A stretch of 64,000 bases of DNA from Lamellibrachia columna (Eukaryota > Annelida > Polychaeta > Sabellida > Siboglinidae): NCBI GenBank assembly GCA_963662155.1, contig OY759267.1, positions 32,778,976 to 32,842,975 on the forward strand, read 5' to 3'. Shown here piece by piece: positions 11,042 to 22,969 of the stretch (within the stretch, counting starts at the first letter, position 1; every line of letters starts with the position of its first letter). The notes beneath the pieces were generated by a model. The model made no database searches and was not told where the DNA came from. It worked only from the letters and a program-made list of their open reading frames with translations. The translations under genes were made by a program, and so were the position numbers.

Positions 11042-13030
11042 GTAACTCTGACAGCCTAAACGACGTTGGTTAGTGCAATAAGGTAATGAACATAACAATT
11101 TACATGCTTCCTGATATGCTGTCATTGATATCTCACTTTTTCCAGTGGGATAGTAGTTTTGTATGTTAATATGCTGAATCAAACCATAAGAATGTAGAAT
11201 ATTATATTACATAACATAATAGCTATCACACGATCATGGGACCACTATCTGAATAAATTAATTAACATGGACAGTACATGTTCTCGCAATTTTAATTCCA
11301 CATATCCAAATTTGCTTCTTTCATAATTGTATACCTTGTGCAGATGTATATTGGGATATTAGAGCCGTTTTTGCAAATACCTGTCTTAAGAATTTACTTT
11401 GTTGTGTTTGACGTGTTATGTCATAAACTGTTGAAGAATAACAGCAGATTATTTGGTAACAACTTTTTGTTTGCGTCACTCATTATAATGGGAGTTTTTA
11501 GTTTTAGAAAATGTGATAGCTTTAATATATGCAATTCACAAGATAATCCATTTGTATGATGCCAACAGTGTACATTGCTGACAATCCTCGCTAATTGCTT
11601 TTGTAACAAATAAATGCAGTCAATATTTGTTTTGTAGGTGTTTCCCCACACTTCACAACAACATGAAACACAAATCAGGTACTGTGAATAGTATATTGTT
11701 TTAAGTGAGCATTTTTGTGTAGTAAATATTTTGCACTAGTATGCATAATTGCAATACTTTTCAAAGTTTCAAAGGTATCATCCTATTAAAACAACTAGAA
11801 ATTTACTTACATATGTCATTTCAATATCATTGATTTTTACATTAGTGCTGGCTTTTTGTAGTTACTAAATAGCATGACATTAATTTCCTACACATTATGT
11901 GATAATTGATTAACTACAAACCACATAACCAATTAACCAAGTTGTTTGCCTGTCTTTGCTGAGTTCAACCGGGTCATTTGCTGAGCAAAAAAAATATTGG
12001 TGTCATCAGCAAAAAAATTAAATTTAACAGTTATGAACTACATGTATGTAAAGCACCTTGATTGATCAGGCCCTGTATATCTACTTTATTATTATCATAT
12101 GTAAGCATCACTTCTATCCAGCTACACTGTCTCAAACGACAGTGAGCACGAACATGAATGCAGAGTAATCACGGTTATACACAATCTTTACATTGCACAT
12201 GATGCAACAGAGAGTTGTTCTGGAAGGGGTACAAAGGCTAGGATCCCTTTCCGACAATTGTCTAGATATCAGTCGCACACCCTTAACGAACCCCCTTAAC
12301 CCTCCTTTCATGATTCTAAAATGGATTGCAACACTCAGGATTAGGCACAGATGTTTTCTTTGGAGCCATCACCAGAGCCAGACTAACACCTAAGCCCAGG
12401 GTTTTATATACAATCAACCCTGTGGGATTGTAAATCCTATTGTAATGCACACAGCTGAGCATCAGTCCCCTGTCAGATCCATTGGGCTGATATGATACCT
12501 GTTACCAGATCCTTGCGCCCTGTGCTGTGTATTACCCCTGACACTTCCACTGTCACAAAGATAAACAGAATGCCTCCAAGTGGGCTGTAATGTGAAACCC
12601 TCCCAGGCTGGCTGCAATATGATGCCAGCTAGTCTGATAAGAATGGTAACCTGTTAGCAAAATTGCCACCATCCTAACTTCAAGTTGTTGTATCTCGAGA
12701 ACTTACAATGGACCCATTCTAATTCTTTAATGGAACTTGTTGATGCAATGACCTTACTAATGGTCAAATTTGATTAAAATCAGAGTTTACTCATTTTGGG
12801 TCTATCAGGTCAAAAGTGAAGGCCAGTGACCTAAGTGACACTTGTAAAAACTTTTTTAACTGCCACATGAGTTTCTACTGTCAACAGTTGGAGACGAGTA
12901 TCATTTCTGATCTGCTCCTCAAAAAAACAACAATGAAATTGGTGTCTTAATTAGAGGAGAGGGGATAGCGGCTGTTTCTTTTAGTGTCACACATCAAATT
13001 ATTTCGAAAAGAAACATGTTTAATCACAGG

Positions 13031-13463
13031 TCATAAGGGTGCTGATCTCGAGAGCATGATCACAGGTCATAAGGGTGCTGACTTCGTGGGCATGATTACA
13101 GGTCATAAAGGTGCTAACTTTGAGGGCATCACAAGTCATAAGGTTGCTGACCTTGACGGCATTATCACAGGTCATAAGGGTGCTGACCTCGAGGGCATGA
13201 TCATGGGTCATAAGGTTGCTGACCTTGAGGGCATTATCACAGGTCGTAAGGGTGCTGACCTCGAGGGCATGATCACGGGTCATAAGGGTGCTGACTTTGA
13301 GGGCATGATCACAAGTCATAAAGGTGTTGACTTTGGGGGCATGATCACAGTTCATAAGGCTGCTGACTGATTACTTTTCATAAGAGTGCTGACTTTGTTC
13401 AAAGTTCAGAACGGTGCTGACTTTGATCACAGTTCAGAAGGGTGCTGATTTTGATCACAGTTC
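13031..13463. repeat. 36-bp minisatellite (copy B)
   Basis: Same array as 3718-4150 with the same number of units and about a dozen substitutions. Array length has not changed since the duplication, which suits a recent event. Confidence 0.9.
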
Positions 13464-13849
13464 GGAATATGAGTATTGTTGGTTACAGCACGAATGATGA
13501 TGACAGATGTAATTCAAGTTTTATGTTGAGGGAACTCAAGTTAAGTAACGTAATAACATAATAATGCTTAAAGAACATTGTATCAGAACCGACCAGATCA
13601 ATTAACACCACCACATATTCACGAAAAGAGTACATACACGATTTGCTTCTACCATACTGTCAAATTATCATTTATAATATTAATAAAAGATTATGAGGCA
13701 CTGAGAAAATTTTCATCTGAATAGTCATACAGTACCGTATCTAAAACTATGGAAGTGCAGTTGCTTCAAAGATAACTTTAGAGTACTTGAACATGCTTCA
13801 ATTTTATTTTAGTGTTGTTTATGCATATACTTAATTTTTATTAATTAAA

Positions 13850-14345
13850 TTAACTTAAATTTTTCCATCCCATGAGCACTGAACTTTTTATTTTCAAGCT
13901 GTTCCTAGGAATATGGTAAACAATACAATGCATATGTAGAGTGACCCTTTTAGTTTCATACCCTTTTCTCCTTCCTTTAAGGGTTTTATATAACATGAAT
14001 ATACTAGCTGATTCAACAGCACCTACATTGCTGTATTCAAGGTTGATAGCTGCATACAATTCTTGACATTTCTCCCAAAATTCAACAACTCTATTTTGAG
14101 TTGGGATGTAATGCATCCCTTATGGATGAATATATGCTAGGAGCTAAGGAACTAAACGTGGTTAAAAGGGTAAGTCTTCAGATGTTTCCTACTGACCTAA
14201 CACTAACAGAGTGAATTCCAAAGAGTTGGTGCAACAACCGAGAAATCCCTGGTTACAATCTTTGTTTAAACTCTTGGAACAAAAAGTAGGTCAGAACTTG
14301 ATTATTGAAGCTTTCTGGGCTTTCTTACAACAGTGGGCAATAAAT
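13850..14345 (-). mobile_element. Non-LTR retrotransposon 3' end remnant (copy B)
   Basis: Duplicate of 4536-5030. The 88-codon frame is unchanged at protein level between copies, which here reflects recency rather than demonstrable selection. Confidence 0.5.
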
Positions 14346-14886
14346 GTAAATATGGATTGTGATTTGTTAAGGGACACACGAAGCTGATTGTTCAATATTC
14401 ATAAGATGCAACCATGTACACTCTCATGACTGAAATGATTAAATAGCATAGAAATTTTAACAATTTATATTTAATACCACTTAAAAGTCTCACTTCAATT
14501 GTTCAATCATTGCATGTTAGGAATATTCATTGCATATCAAGAATATTCATTAGTGTGATTTTGGTGCCCGTAAATTAGCCACCACCAAATTCATGGTCTG
14601 GGTGGTTCACATTAATAGGGTCATCTCGTGGGTGGATAAATGGTTATTTAGGGTCTCGTGTTAAAAACATATGAGTAGGTCTTAGTAGTGTATTTACTTA
14701 CCTAGTTGGTGCACTAGGCCACCATCTCAGTTGAAATAGGGCTTTGTATTACACTCTATATGGTTACCTTGCAATCTATTCTATAATTTGTTATTTCGTA
14801 TATATTGTAAATATTGAATCGGATGCAATCAAGCCAGTTTCTGATTACTTCTGTTGTAACAGTTGCATTGAAACTGATGATCGGCT

Positions 14887-15235
14887 AAACTTTAGCCCAC
14901 ATTGAAATCACACGTACATTTACAGCAGAACACTGAATTCACACCAACTGATGTGTACCTTTGTTTTGTTTTTATAAAAGTGCTGAGAAAATTGTTGTAA
15001 CCGGAATGATTACGTGTCCTCGATAGAACAACATGCATGTGTCGTTACAATTACGATACCAGAATAATTGCGACATAGAAACTGCGCTTCTAAGTGACGA
15101 TTTCTACGTCATTGATGGCGTTGACATGTGTGAATGAGTGGAGCTGCTGAAGATTATCTGATGCAAACAGGACAACAATGCCTGTCGTGGTTCGTTGCCA
15201 ACTCTTCCAGCACAGACAAAAGACCACGTTGCTTA
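14887..15235. repeat. Interspersed repeat R2 (copy B)
   Basis: Paralogue of 5573-5920 within tandem copy B. Confidence 0.7.
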
Positions 15236-15803
15236 ATTGCTGTTTATGAGCCAGCATGCAGGCAGTTCTTGCATTTAGCATGTGTTACATAACAATCGAT
15301 GCGAAGTGGTCTGTTTCAACACACATGGTTTGTCCATAGCACACACTACGTGCTTCACGTGGACTTCTCTGTAACAGCTGATTTCAGCTAAATCGGTTGA
15401 AGTGCGTTGCGTTGACAGCCAGTCAGACGAAATAGGTGAAAAAGAGGTGATACGAAACAGCTACTACGAAAACAAACGGTGCATCATAAACAGCGACTTT
15501 ATGACCTAACAGAATGCGGAATACCACCGAAGAAGTGTCACTGATTTGAACACAATTTCGGCCTCGATTCTCTAGGTTTGTGAATAAACGTTATTTGGCT
15601 TTGTAGATCAATAATATATATTCTGTGGAATACACATATTTGATATAGTATTAATGTTGATACATATGCCGTTTCTGCTCGGATTCTACAAACAATTGGC
15701 CATTCATATGGAGTTATGATTAATGTATTGGGACACGTTAATTACTAATGACAACTATATTTCTCTTTTTCTGATGCAACTCATGATTATGTATTAACCG
15801 CTT

Positions 15804-16005
15804 GAATAAATGAATTAACATGGACAGCACATGTTCTCGCAATTTTAATTCCACATATCCAAATTTGCTTCTTTCATAATTGTATACCTTGTGCAGATGT
15901 ATATTGGGATATTAGAGCCGTTTTTGCAAATACCTGTCTTAAGAATTTACTTTGTTGTGTTTGACGTGTTATGTCATAAACTGTTGAAGAATAACAGCAG
16001 ATTAT
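15804..16005. repeat. Third partial copy of the unit, joined to the end of copy B
   Basis: These 202 bases match 1917-2118 in copy A and 11251-11452 in copy B with a few substitutions. They follow directly on the truncated end of B and run into a (TACA)n microsatellite. The joint has only a few shared bases (CT before GAAT), which suggests end-joining or template switching. Confidence 0.93.
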
Positions 16006-16075
16006 ATATATACATATACGAACACATTGATCAACATAGTGGGTGTGTATAATAGTGATACATGCATGCATGCAT

Positions 16076-16173
16076 GCATGCTAACATACATACATACATA
16101 CATACATACATACATACATACATACATACATACATACATACATACATACATACATACATACATACATACATAC
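16076..16173. repeat. (TACA)n microsatellite
   Basis: An almost pure tetranucleotide run of more than 20 units, preceded by ATGCATGC repeats. Frames through it give artificial Tyr-Ile-His-Thr or Met-Tyr-Val-Cys strings. Confidence 0.98.
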
Positions 16174-16737
16174 AAATACTTTATCATTTCCAAAATGAGC
16201 AAATGTTGGGTTTCAATTCAACCAACTCATATGACAACAGGTCATAATACTATAATTATTAGCAATTACGTCCACAAGATTTCTGTACTCTTGTCACTAC
16301 AATGGTCTTTGTGCTCGGACAGGAGGTATTCTTTTATCCTTTTTTGTTGTCCGCAGTAGAAGATGTTGCTCTTGACTGACGCTGGCAACGTAGATCAACC
16401 TGAATATTACATAATACAAATGTTTACTTCAGACTAGTTACAACATAACACATCTTTACATTGGGTCTCATACTATCATCCTCAGGTAACAAGGGCTTTA
16501 AAGCTCTATGCAACTGTGAACAAAATCACATGTAAGGAACACATTTCCCATATTAAAATGCACATTTATGTAGGCACTGCAAGTTGCCAACTGATGGCTA
16601 TATATGGTATAGTATAATCCCATACAACTTGACACAACACATGCTACACATCTGTATTTAAACTGAACCATGGACTAGTTTCTGAGAATCAAATAAATCT
16701 ATTAACACATGTTGCAATATTATAGTTATGCAAATTC
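16174..16737. other. No recognised gene
   Basis: Unique AT-rich sequence between the microsatellite and the 21-bp array. No domain seen. Confidence 0.5.
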
Positions 16738-16992
16738 AGTGGGGTGGTTACTGCCTTAGATGGGGTGGTTATTGCCTTAGATGGGTTGGTTACTGTCTTA
16801 GATGGGGTAGTCACTGCCTAAGATGAGGTAGTCATTGCCTTAGGTGGGGTGGTGACTGCATTAGATGGGGTGGTTACTGCCTTAGATGGGGTGGTCACTG
16901 CCTTAGATGGGGTGGTCACTGCCTTAGATGGGGTGGTCTCTGCCTTAGATGGGGTGGTCACTGCCTTAGGTGGGGGTGGTCACTGCCTTATT
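16738..16992. repeat. 21-bp minisatellite
   Basis: About twelve imperfect copies of GGGGTGGTTACTGCCTTAGAT with substitutions (for example GTCACT for GTTACT) and one-base length changes. Confidence 0.93.
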
Positions 16993-17706
16993 GACCATGT
17001 ACTAAATCAGAGAGGTGGTCACTAAATGATGTACCTTGTACTAAGGTTGGTGGACTGCCACTAACTTACCGACTTGGGCTGGACTCAATTACAATTGTCA
17101 AATACAAAGCATTACACACAAGTTATATTACAATTGCAAAACTTAAAAAAATTCACTAGAATGCTTCTTACTTATTTAATATATTCGCTCGAGGTAGAGC
17201 ATAGGGCCAGAATGCTTCAAAAAGGGTTAATTGCAATAGTTCTTTGGTTGAGTATAACTATACTCCTTTATAAAAATACTTGCTCATCTTAGTCAGTGTT
17301 TTGGCTGAATTCATCCATTCTTGCTGCCAGGAATGGTTTCAATTACAATGATCAATTTAAAATAAAAACATTAAAATTATGCAATTTCAATAGCTGGTAC
17401 ATGTGTACTTGGAAAGGCATGATTTTGATTGCTAGAAGACAGGCGTGTATAAAAACATTGATCGTGGGATCAGTTGCCGATGGAAGTACAACACGTAATT
17501 TTATACTTTAAATTAGAGAGTCTGAACAATGACGTATCCATGACAACAACAACAATGATGCATCCATGGCAACAACGAGTATGTAAATTGTTAAAGAATT
17601 ACTGTTTCAGGAAAGAATACAGCATATCAACAATAATGCTTACTTATATTAATATAAATCATAATGCTACCACCAGAATGCAAAAATCGGCTGATCTGAT
17701 GTTTTA
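16993..17706. other. No recognised gene
   Basis: Three frames of 71-77 codons on the plus strand (17074, 17296, 17474) have no motifs. I searched by eye for the expected next MED4 exon on the minus strand (an RRPYPTD-like motif) and did not find it. Confidence 0.45.
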
Positions 17707-17862
17707 ATAAGTTTGAGCATGATTGAGCATGTATTGGTCTAGATACGTGATTGAGCATGTGTTGGCCTAGATACATGATTGAGCATGTGTTGGCCTAGAT
17801 ACATGATTGAGCATGTGTTGGCCTAGATACATGATTGAGCATGTGTTGGCCTAGATACGTGA
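17707..17862. repeat. 28-bp minisatellite
   Basis: Five copies of a unit containing GATTGAGCATGTGTTGGCCT. In the paralogous segment at 21335-21375 only a single unit is present, so the array expanded, or contracted, after the local duplication. Confidence 0.92.
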
Positions 17863-17984
17863 CTGTTTCAGTGCACAGCATGTGTTGTACTTATGTTCAC
17901 AATCTCATGATTTTGCCTTTTTATTACACTCCAGAAGCGCCACATGTTATATCGCGTAGCCTCTATTAGAACCATATTACTTAC

Positions 17985-18129
17985 CTGGTGCCAAGGTTGC
18001 TGGGGCAGCCACTGCGTTGCTGGTGCTGATTTTGTGAGCATATTTAACGAGTTCCTCTGAAGACGTCCGCTGTTCATTCAAATGCTTGATCAACTCCAGT
18101 TTCTGTTTAGCCTGGTAAATGACAATAGC
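17985..18129 (-). pseudogene. MED4: Mediator subunit 4 (MED4) exon, copy 1, splice acceptor lost
   Basis: The minus strand reads AIVIYQAKQKLELIKHLNEQ, then SSEELVKYAHKISTSNAVA, ending APG at a good donor CACCAG|GTAAGT. This matches the conserved centre of MED4, a subunit of the Mediator coactivator of RNA polymerase II: the YQAK.KL stretch, SSEE.IKYAH.IS.SNAV and the PG at the exon end. Where an acceptor is expected before GCTATT the sequence is GCGG rather than GCAG. The matching upstream exon (19797-19865) carries a frameshift. Introns are kept, so this is a segmental, not a processed, pseudogene. The functional gene is presumably elsewhere. Confidence 0.82.
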
Positions 18130-18487
18130 CCGCAAACAGTATAAACTTTGAAAGAGAGTAAACAACATGTCGGACATGCAATTTTTGGAATTAAAAAAGG
18201 TAAAGGTATGTTCTTATGTAGCCTGGTATCTAGTCCTTGGGACTGGTAAAAACACTTTACTCTGTTCATTCGAGCACGATTTCTCTGGGAAGCATTCAGC
18301 CACTCTGCAATTACTAACAGTTTGCAGGCATTAAGGTCCCTCCTCAATTTGATTATCTAATATCCAAAACAACAAGCTGCACTTTTGTTGAGATTTGTTA
18401 CATAGTTTTGTGTGTGAAATCAACGGACAAACTATTAAATTATTTTTCACTGGATACGGTAAAAATTGGTGGAAAAGGTTATCTGGC

Positions 18488-18708
18488 CCTATATACTATA
18501 ACATCAAACTAAATACTATGACATCAGGCTATATACTATGACATCAGGCTATTATACTATGGCATCAGGCTATACACTATAGCATCAAGCTATATACTAT
18601 AACATCAGGCTATATACAATAACATCAGGCTATATACTTTATCATCAGGTTATATACTTTAACATCAGGCTATATACTGTTACTTCAGCCTATATACTAT
18701 AAGGGAGT
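18488..18708. repeat. 18-bp minisatellite
   Basis: About twelve copies of TATACTATAACATCAGGC. A shorter, more degenerate version is at 21958-22075 in the paralogous segment. Confidence 0.9.
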
Positions 18709-18711
18709 TTT

Positions 18712-19611
18712 GTCCAGCCCGGTGGTTTAACCCAGGTTAAACCTGCATTTTACTAGTTTAACCAGGGTTAAACCTGGGTTAAATTGGGCTTTACTTTTAG
18801 AACTGAGGATGATATTAGTGGGGAGACATTCTCAATATTAATACAGGTGGCATGTGGATTAATGATGGTTTAACATTGGTGTCATATTATTGATGCAATA
18901 AAAGATGAAAATTGCTCTTTAAATAAATCTGTCAATGTGTCTACCTATCACTGTACGATAATGTGTGTTCTGTTATTGATTGAAACAACTTTTCTGCACA
19001 TTGAATGCATAGAAGCTACACAGATTTCCCTTCAGTTGGTGGTATTTTCCCTAGCCAGAAACCTCAAGTTAATATCCACCTTATGGAAACAGCTTGTACT
19101 AGTTTCCAGTTCAGAACATAATTCTTGTATATGCTTAAACCAGGTCAGGAAGTCCATAATAAAAGGGACTTTTATCAGTTAGCCATAACCATAAAATGCC
19201 TTTGTTGACCTCACAATGGACAGTGCCATGAATTGCAAGCTGAGTCTTCTGAAAAAGAAGTGTAGTGATTCAAGCCAGGCAACCAGTATAGTCTGGTGTC
19301 AGCTTGCAGAGGGAATATTGAGCCTTGGAGACTGACAGGTGGTAATCCACTCTCTCAGCAAGCAGCACTTGTGTTCACTGCCAACAACTGGATTCACCCT
19401 CTAACCCCTAAAGTTAAAACAATCATTAGAGCCACCACCAATTCATGGTCAAGTCATTTAGCTCAACTCACCAACTAAGACCAGATTTATTCTTTCATAC
19501 TGTGATAAAATATGCCTGGAAAATAGTTTAACCCGGGTTTAACCCAGTTTAACCCAAAATGGAGGTTTCGACCAACCCAGGTTAAACCTAGGTTAAACCC
19601 GGGGAACGGGT
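18712..19611. mobile_element. Fold-back DNA element with GTTTAACC-rich inverted ends
   Basis: This block is absent from the paralogous segment, so it is an insertion (or was deleted from the other copy). Its ends are imperfect inverted repeats of roughly 75 bases. The left end has GTTTAACCCAGGTTAAACC, then CATTTT, then GTTTAACCAGGG. The right end read in reverse has GTTTAACCTAGGTTTAACC, then CATTTT, then repeated GGGTTAAAC. The interior has no transposase. A target duplication is not clear. It is non-autonomous, class unknown. Confidence 0.7.
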
Positions 19612-19796
19612 TTTATTTTGAGGATATTAACAAAAATATTTTATTAAACTGACTGCACATAACTAAACTGTCACACACTATTAATTTAAACATTATTGAA
19701 CCTGATTCAAAGTGAAATGTGTAATTGTAGCAGTTTTCATGATGCTGTGTTACTGAACACCCCTCCTGACACGGGGGGGGGTGGCTGTAAACTTAC

Positions 19797-19865
19797 CAGG
19801 AGGTCCTCTGCATCTTTCAGGTTGTAGAAGTTGGATGTCTCTGTCTGTCGCAATCTGTTGCTGGG
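19797..19865 (-). pseudogene. MED4: MED4 upstream exon with frameshift
   Basis: Between acceptor CCATGACAG and donor CTCCTG|GTAAGT the minus strand reads TDRDIQLLQ in one frame and NLKDAEDLL in another. Together they parallel the MED4 coiled-coil stretch (DSDIQQLQ.QLKEAE.IL) that directly precedes the exon at 17985-18129. A net loss of two bases at the CAA/CCTG position explains the shift and would restore phase zero at the donor. I see this as a disabled copy; a sequencing error is the alternative. Confidence 0.65.
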
Positions 19866-20179
19866 CTGTCATGGAAACTGTTGTCATGGTGACATCGTTA
19901 AGAAAATAAAGTTGTGCTTAACCAAATGTGTAGACGAAGTCAAGACATAAGGATACTGCCAAACACGTATTTATAATTGACATTAAATTACTGGTCAATG
20001 TAGTTGTTAAACCCTGACAGTCTGTCAGTTCCGGCCAAGCTTAAGACACCTATCAGCAGCTCACCAGTGTATCCAGCCCTTGACTAAGGGAAACCCTCTT
20101 CCGCCTACACCACTGCCTGTCGGCAACTTCACTGTTTTTCTCTCTGTCTACAACTATATAACATCCAAGCCTGGCTGAC

Positions 20180-20530
20180 CAAACACACTGACACCCGAGC
20201 ACTGACACACTAGCACTGACACCCCAGGACTGACACCCAAGGACTGACACTCCAGCACTGACACCCCAGGACTGACACCCCAGCACTGACACCCCAGGAC
20301 TGACACCCCAGCTCTGACACCCGAGCACTGACACCCGAGCACTGACACCCCAGCACTGACACCCCAGCACTGACACCCTAGCACTGACACCCCAGGACTG
20401 ACACCCCAGCACTGACACCCCAGCACAGACACCCCAGCACTGACACCCCAGGACTGACACCCCAGCACTGACACCCCAGCACAGACACCCCAGGACTGAC
20501 ACCCCAGCACAGACACCCCAGCACTGCCAC
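20180..20530. repeat. 15-bp minisatellite
   Basis: About 23 copies of CAGCACTGACACCCC with A/G and C/T variants. Being a multiple of three it leaves long frames open (minus strand repeating VLGCQSWGVSAGV), which I regard as artefacts. Confidence 0.97.
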
Positions 20531-20584
20531 TGGCAGTATACTTAAAACATGTAGTTAGATATAAGAAGTACAACTTATATCAAA

Positions 20585-21015
20585 CTGATGACATAATTAT
20601 ATAATAAAACTGATGTGGTAACAATTATATTATAAAACTGATGTGGTAACAATTATATTATGAGCCCTACCATATAATTATGTTATAATGCGCCCTACCA
20701 CATAATTATGTTATAATAAGCCCTACCACATAATTATATTATAATGAGCCCTACCACATCATTGTTATATTGAGCCTTACCACAACATTATGCTATAATG
20801 AGCACTACCACATAATTATGTTATAATGAGCCCTACCACATAATTATGTTGTAATGAGCCCTACCACTTAATAACGTTGTAACGATCCCTACCACATGAT
20901 TACGTTGTAACGAGCCCTACCAAATAATTACGTTGTAACGAGCCCTACCACATAATAATGATGTTGTAACAAGCCCTACCACATCATTATGTTGTAACGA
21001 GTCCTACCACAACTG
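20585..21015. repeat. 28-bp minisatellite
   Basis: About fifteen imperfect units around GAGCCCTACCACATAATTAT with GTTATAAT or GTTGTAAC variants. One sequence subtype (GTTGTAACGAG) is concentrated at the right end, a sign of local homogenisation. Confidence 0.93.
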
Positions 21016-21309
21016 CAGTCATTTAGAGGGAATGAACAATGATTAAAACATAAGCCCATTTTTTGTTTCTTTTTCGTCTTCCATTATGAACAACCCATGT
21101 CAAATAACTGGACACAGCTACATATCTTACATTGATTAAACATGTAGACATATTGGTAAAGATTATCTATGCAAAATTCAAGAATGAAAGAGAGAAGTAC
21201 AAAGGGTATACCCGCCCAGTTTTAGCTTACAACATCCTGGATATTAATTCAATGCTTTATCACTCCATGCAGTATACATATTTTTACATGGATAGTTGCT
21301 CAACAAAGT
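21016..21309. other. No recognised gene
   Basis: Unique sequence between the 28-bp array and the second MED4 segment. Confidence 0.5.
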
Positions 21310-21513
21310 GGGCTGATCTGACGTTTCAATAACTTTGAACGCGATTGAGCATGAGTTGGTCTAGATACACGATTGTTTCGGTGCACAGTAATAGTCATGA
21401 ATTACGTGTTGTACCTACGTTGACTACCTCATGTGATTTCACCTTTATACCACACATGCCTACAGGCACAACGGGTTATTTTGGGTAGGCTCTATTTAAA
21501 CCCTATCACATAC

Positions 21514-21661
21514 CTGGTGCCCAGGTCGCTGAGCCAGCCACTGCATTGCTGGCGCTGATTTTGTGAGCATATTTAATGAGTTCCTCTGAAGACGTTCCTC
21601 TCTAGTCTTTCGAATGCATGACTGACTTCAGTTTCTGTTTAGCCTGGTAAATGGCGACAGC
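21514..21661 (-). pseudogene. MED4: MED4 exon, copy 2, with in-frame stop
   Basis: Paralogue of 17985-18129. The minus strand reads AVAIYQAKQKLKSVMHSKD, a TAG stop, then SSEELIKYAHKISASNAVAG and TWAPG, ending at donor CCAG|GTATGT. It is three bases longer than copy 1. Some residues (KLKS, SASNAV, TWAPG) look closer to what I recall of animal MED4 than copy 1 does, so both copies probably decay from a common intact exon. The stop rules out a normal product. Confidence 0.82.
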
Positions 21662-21957
21662 TTACAAACAGCATGAACTGTGAAAGAAAGAGTAAACAGA
21701 ATGTCGGACATGTAATTTTTTTAATTAAAAAGGTAAAGGTAAGTTCTTATATAGCGTGGTATTTGGTCCTTGGGACTGCTAAAACACTTCACCCCTTCCA
21801 GACCTGTTCATTTGAACGCCATCTCAATTTCTTTGGGAAGCATTCAGCCATGCTGCAATTAATAGCAGTTTGAAGGCATTAAGGTCCCTCTTCAAATTGA
21901 GTGTTTTGTTTGTCTCGTTTCAGATTAATTTGGCAAACAATATACCCCATCTAGTAT

Positions 21958-22075
21958 CCAATATGACCAGCTATATACAATAACATGAGGCTAAATACTA
22001 TAACATGAGGCTAACTACTATAACATCAGACTATATACTACAAAATCAGGCTATATATTATAACTTCAGACTATT
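21958..22075. repeat. 18-bp minisatellite, paralogous shorter array
   Basis: Five or six degenerate copies of the unit seen at 18488-18708. Confidence 0.8.
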
Positions 22076-22329
22076 CACACTTTGTGAGTTATACTAAAGT
22101 TAATTATTTTGAAAATTATAAAAAAATATGCCCTCTTTTATTAAATCAACTGCACGTAACTTAAACTTTCACACTATTCATTTGAATTTCAATGAACCTG
22201 ATTCAAAGTGAAGCGCCTTAATTTTAATTAAGTTTTTATGATGCTGTGTAACTGAACCCACCTCTGACACAGGGTGGGGTTGGCTGTACACTTAGGAGAC
22301 ATGGGGGGAGGCGGTGGCTGTAAACTTAC

Positions 22330-22366
22330 CAGGAGGTAAGCATAGAGCACAGACATCATGATCTCA
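22330..22366 (-). other. Donor site of duplicated MED4 exon; small possible exon upstream
   Basis: CCTCCTG|GTAAGTTTAC is shared with the 19797 donor and marks the far edge of the local duplication. Beyond it the sequence differs. An acceptor-like CACCTTGCAG 37 bases upstream could define a mini-exon reading EIMMSVLYAYLL. Its identity is unknown and the duplication edge may have created it by chance. Confidence 0.3.
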
Positions 22367-22959
22367 CTGCAAGGTGAAACATTTAATTATTAGACATGAC
22401 TTGACTCATCATATCTTATGCGGTTATATACCAAACAGCCCGGCCTGTGGGATACTCTGATATCTGATGCTCTAATATAACTATTTAAAACATATTTTAC
22501 ATATAGTTGATATCATAACTAATGCATCTTAAACAAATTTTTTACATAAATATTCTATGTAAATTGTACATATAGTTAAATAGGCTGAATGTAGTGATTT
22601 GAATTCAGTAGATGTGTACACAACCAGTAGTGTTTGTATGCACACTGCAAACACCAGCAGTAGTTGAACCTGCCACACACAACACTGTAACATGTCTACA
22701 AATCAATGATCAGTTCGGCAAAACATTTACACAAACACTCAAATGTTTACATTACATTTATCCCGTGTGGGATATTTATGTCCCCCCTGGCATAGACACC
22801 ATGTAGAACCGACCAACGGCTTTTGGTAGCAATTGGATTCAAACCCCGTCATCTCAATTAACAGTCTGGCCTCTGACCGCCCAGTCACAGGGTCTCCAAG
22901 TCACTGGCGTATCTAGGATCTCACAAAGGAAATACACTTCTAGGGGTACCTATATTTTC
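22367..22959. other. No recognised gene
   Basis: Unique AT-rich sequence. A 64-codon frame at 22612 has no recognisable motif. Confidence 0.45.
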
Positions 22960-22969
22960 ACTCTCAGGT

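Larger units (their letters stand above)
9336..15803. repeat. 9.3-kb tandem segmental duplication, copy B
   Basis: Colinear near-identical copy of 1-6489. It ends abruptly at 15803 after a shared TAACCGCTT, where the sequence jumps to a segment that normally lies about 4.5 kb earlier in the unit. Recent duplication or an assembly duplication would both give this level of identity. The scattered substitutions and several independent small indels favour a real paralogous copy or a merged haplotype over an exact assembly repeat. Confidence 0.97.
17690..22345. repeat. MED4: Local segmental duplication carrying MED4 fragments
   Basis: 17690-18710 and 19612-19803 match 21310-22080 and 22100-22340 in order and orientation. 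Matching pieces are the GATTGAGCATG unit, the MED4 exon, the ATACTATAACATCAGGC repeat and the sequence leading to the second exon's donor. Divergence is clearly greater than in the 9.3-kb array. Copy 1 has an extra block of about 900 bases (18712-19611). Confidence 0.85.

Noticed and set aside
20053..20573. Two overlapping frames of about 140-150 codons rich in Trp, Cys, Gly and Val
   Set aside because: They are alternative readings of a 15-bp minisatellite.
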